Below, piece by piece: positions 22,840 through 24,488 of a stretch of 24,488 nucleotides of DNA. A model generated the notes under the pieces. The model saw only the letters and a program-made list of their open reading frames with translations. It ran no database searches and was not told the origin of the DNA. Location of the stretch: contig JAGXHL010000086.1 of the NCBI GenBank assembly GCA_024636215.1, positions 1 through 24,488 of the forward strand. Direction: 5' to 3'. Made by a program: the position numbers and the translations under genes. Source of the DNA: Deltaproteobacteria bacterium (GTDB lineage Bacteria; Desulfobacterota; Desulfuromonadia; Desulfuromonadales; BM103). Position 1 is the first letter of the stretch. The number at the start of each line of letters is the position of its first letter.

Positions 22840-24384
22840 ATGAAAGCAGATCAACACCGAGGGACCACTCTTCGACCGGAACAAATCAGTAATTCAACAC
22901 CTTTTCCCGAATTCCTCCAAGCTTTTAAAGCGAATTTGCATAATCTCTTTCACAGCCGTGAAGATTTTGACAAACTCAGCGTCGATCGTGGCCTGCCGCC
23001 CTATGTTCTGCGCGATATCATGGCCTGCAGCCCTTTATCCACCTTCATTCAGACAAAGCATGGGGGTCGGGGAGGGCAAATCAGTGACGGCGTTGCCCTG
23101 ATTGAAGCGGCCTCTTACGAATCGCTGGCGCTGGCGCTGGTTTTCGGTATCAACTGGGCGCTGTTTATTCAACCGGTCACAAAATATGGCCAGCAAGCTG
23201 CACGACAAGCTGTTTTAGATGACTTTGTCCAGCACAAGAAAATGGGCGGGCTGATGATTACTGAGCCTGACTATGGCAGTGATGCATTGCATATGCAGAG
23301 CTCGTGGCAAGAAGAGGGTGACCTCTGCCGTCTACAGGGTGTCAAACATTGGGCAGGCTTGACCGGTTGGGCCGACTACTGGCTGCTAACGGCTCGACAG
23401 ATTACCGAAAAGCAGAGCCTGGCACGGGATATCGACTTCTTTATCTGCGACGCCAATGCACCGGGTCAGCAGATCGTTGTCGAGGAAAAATTCAACAACC
23501 TTGGCCTCTATATGATTCCCTACGGCCGCAACCGCATTAACGTTACTATCCCAAAAACCCATCGGTTGATTCCTCACAGTACAGGCATCAAGATGATGCT
23601 TGACCTGTTGCATCGCAGCCGCATGCAGTTTCCGTCCATGGCGATGGGGTTTCTGACCCGGATCCTGGATGAAGCCACCAGTCATTGCCGAGAGCGCCTG
23701 GTCGGCGGCAAAGCCCTGTATGACTACGACCAGGTTCAGGCCCGTCTGGCCCGGATCCAGTCCGCTTTCACCATCTGCTCAGCGATGTGCGTCAACACCT
23801 GTGAACGAGCGGCTATCGAGAATGACCTGGCGACTCATGGCCTGGAGGCAAACGCCATCAAGACGTCTGTGACTGATCTCATGCAGAGCGCGGCCCAGTC
23901 ACTGCTGCAGCTCGTCGGAGCGACAGGTTATCGTCTGGATCATTTCGCCGGTCGCGCCATAGTCGACAGCCGCCCATTCCAGATCTTCGAGGGCTCCAAC
24001 GACATTCTTTATATCCAGATTGCCGAAGCTCTCATCAAACAGATGAAGGCTGCGAAAGAAAGAAACCTGTTTCGGTACCTCCATAGCTTTGACCTGACTC
24101 ATCGGGCCAGCGGTCTGATTAAAGAGTTGGTCAATTTCGAAATTGACCCGGCTCCTCCACAAAGGAAAATGGCCGAGCTAGGCAAGTCAATCAGTCGCGT
24201 TGTCTCCATGGACCTGGTTCTTAAACTGGGTGAAAAGGGCTTTGACAAAGAGCTGATTAACGCCAGTCTGGTTGATCTGCAGCAGGAGATTGCCGGTCTG
24301 CTGACGACCTGTGCATTCGATAACCCTGCCGTGTTGGTTGAGACGGATGCGGAGCATCCATCCTGGCGATTATTTTGCAGTTAA
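22840..24384 (+). CDS. Acyl-CoA dehydrogenase-family flavoprotein
   Basis: The ATG at 22840 has a GGGG tract 6 bases upstream, giving 514 residues; a TTG at 22828 overlaps that tract. The N-terminal helical domain is followed by the FAD/substrate beta domain (GLMITEPDYGSDALHMQSSW, where most members have TEPxxGSD, and LQGVKHWAGLTGWADYW). The C-terminal helical domain includes LVGATGYRLDHFAGRAIVDS and the catalytic Glu in FQIFEGSNDILYIQ. Acyl-CoA dehydrogenases oxidise acyl-CoA thioesters, passing electrons to ETF. At 514 residues it is longer than the usual 380-400, with about 100 extra C-terminal residues after the catalytic region, so it belongs to an unusual subgroup. Substrate unknown. 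Confidence 0.88.
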   Translation: MKADQHRGTTLRPEQISNSTPFPEFLQAFKANLHNLFHSREDFDKLSVDRGLPPYVLRDIMACSPLSTFIQTKHGGRGGQISDGVALIEAASYESLALALVFGINWALFIQPVTKYGQQAARQAVLDDFVQHKKMGGLMITEPDYGSDALHMQSSWQEEGDLCRLQGVKHWAGLTGWADYWLLTARQITEKQSLARDIDFFICDANAPGQQIVVEEKFNNLGLYMIPYGRNRINVTIPKTHRLIPHSTGIKMMLDLLHRSRMQFPSMAMGFLTRILDEATSHCRERLVGGKALYDYDQVQARLARIQSAFTICSAMCVNTCERAAIENDLATHGLEANAIKTSVTDLMQSAAQSLLQLVGATGYRLDHFAGRAIVDSRPFQIFEGSNDILYIQIAEALIKQMKAAKERNLFRYLHSFDLTHRASGLIKELVNFEIDPAPPQRKMAELGKSISRVVSMDLVLKLGEKGFDKELINASLVDLQQEIAGLLTTCAFDNPAVLVETDAEHPSWRLFCS

Positions 24385-24431
24385 CTCAAAAGCAGTAATG
24401 AATCTTTAATCCCTGGCCCCTCAGCCCTCAG

Positions 24432-24488
24432 CCCCCAGACCCCAGACCCCAGCCCCCAGCCCCCAGACCCCAGACCCCAGACCCCAGA
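24432..24488 (+). repeat. C-rich heptamer tandem repeat (CCCCAGA/CCCCAGC), cut by window end
   Basis: At least eight consecutive 7-bp units of the form CCCCAG[AC] run to the last base. The minus strand reads TCTGGGG repeats, with four-G runs at 3-nt spacing, which could form a G-quadruplex. It lies downstream of the acyl-CoA dehydrogenase stop; its full length is unknown. Confidence 0.93.

Noticed and set aside
23707..23716. Second GCAAAGCC match as a possible GEMM element
   Set aside because: It lies inside the acyl-CoA dehydrogenase coding sequence and has no P2 hairpin or 3' motif.

Overview
The window looks like a chromosomal segment from a Desulfuromonadales-type deltaproteobacterium (Geobacter/Desulfuromonas/Pelobacter relatives). 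This is inferred from the gene families (an rsmD-coaD-DUF1858 cluster, a response regulator with a PilZ domain, lepA-lepB), from a GEMM-I riboswitch and from many short intergenic tandem repeats. No species can be named from the sequence alone. No rRNA, tRNA or CRISPR array was seen.

Layout. Bases 1-1242: the 3' part of an AMIN/OmpA-domain cell-envelope gene with two 15-bp coding minisatellites, closed by a GCAA-loop hairpin. 1259-1984: a creatininase-family hydrolase. 2192-11349: a complete 9,158-bp Tn3-family transposon with Tn501/Tn21-like ends, two 38-bp terminal inverted repeats and a perfect 5-bp target duplication (AACTT). It splits a small DUF1858 gene whose two halves (11350-11469 and 2112-2186, minus strand) rejoin in frame into a 64-codon ORF when the element and one AACTT are removed. 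11496-12552: coaD and rsmD, the upstream partners of the broken gene. 12719-14175: dgt and yhbY, convergent. 14359-16157: MBL-fold hydrolase, receiver-PilZ regulator and small ferredoxin. 16218-18080: long-chain acyl-CoA synthetase. 18337-20801: lepA-lepB. 20934-24384: unknown membrane protein, YciH/SUI1, DUF423 protein and acyl-CoA dehydrogenase. A C-rich heptamer array runs off the right edge.

The most notable system is the transposon cargo. To the right of tnpA-tnpR-res lies a self-contained regulatory unit: a sigma70-like promoter, a cyclic-di-GMP-I (GEMM-I) riboswitch aptamer, an intrinsic terminator that can be blocked by an alternative pairing with the aptamer's 3' end, and then a three-gene operon for envelope or secreted proteins (Ig-module protein; membrane-anchored carboxypeptidase-regulatory-like protein; secreted protein with a zinc-dependent phospholipase C / S1-P1 nuclease-like motif and two tandem beta modules). 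A strong terminator closes the operon. The element therefore appears to move a second-messenger-controlled surface or secretion module rather than resistance genes. The riboswitch is odd in that its 3' strand is expanded into an 8-bp tandem repeat, giving several pairing registers. The transposase carries an apparent frameshift, so the copy may be unable to move by itself.

The rest is mostly housekeeping: CoA synthesis and rRNA methylation (coaD, rsmD), dNTP control (dgt), ribosome assembly and translation (yhbY, lepA, yciH), protein secretion (lepB) and fatty-acid metabolism (acyl-CoA synthetase, acyl-CoA dehydrogenase). A palindromic repeat occurs twice (14243-14283, 16154-16221); in the second copy its CTAG ends provide the stop codons of both convergent genes.
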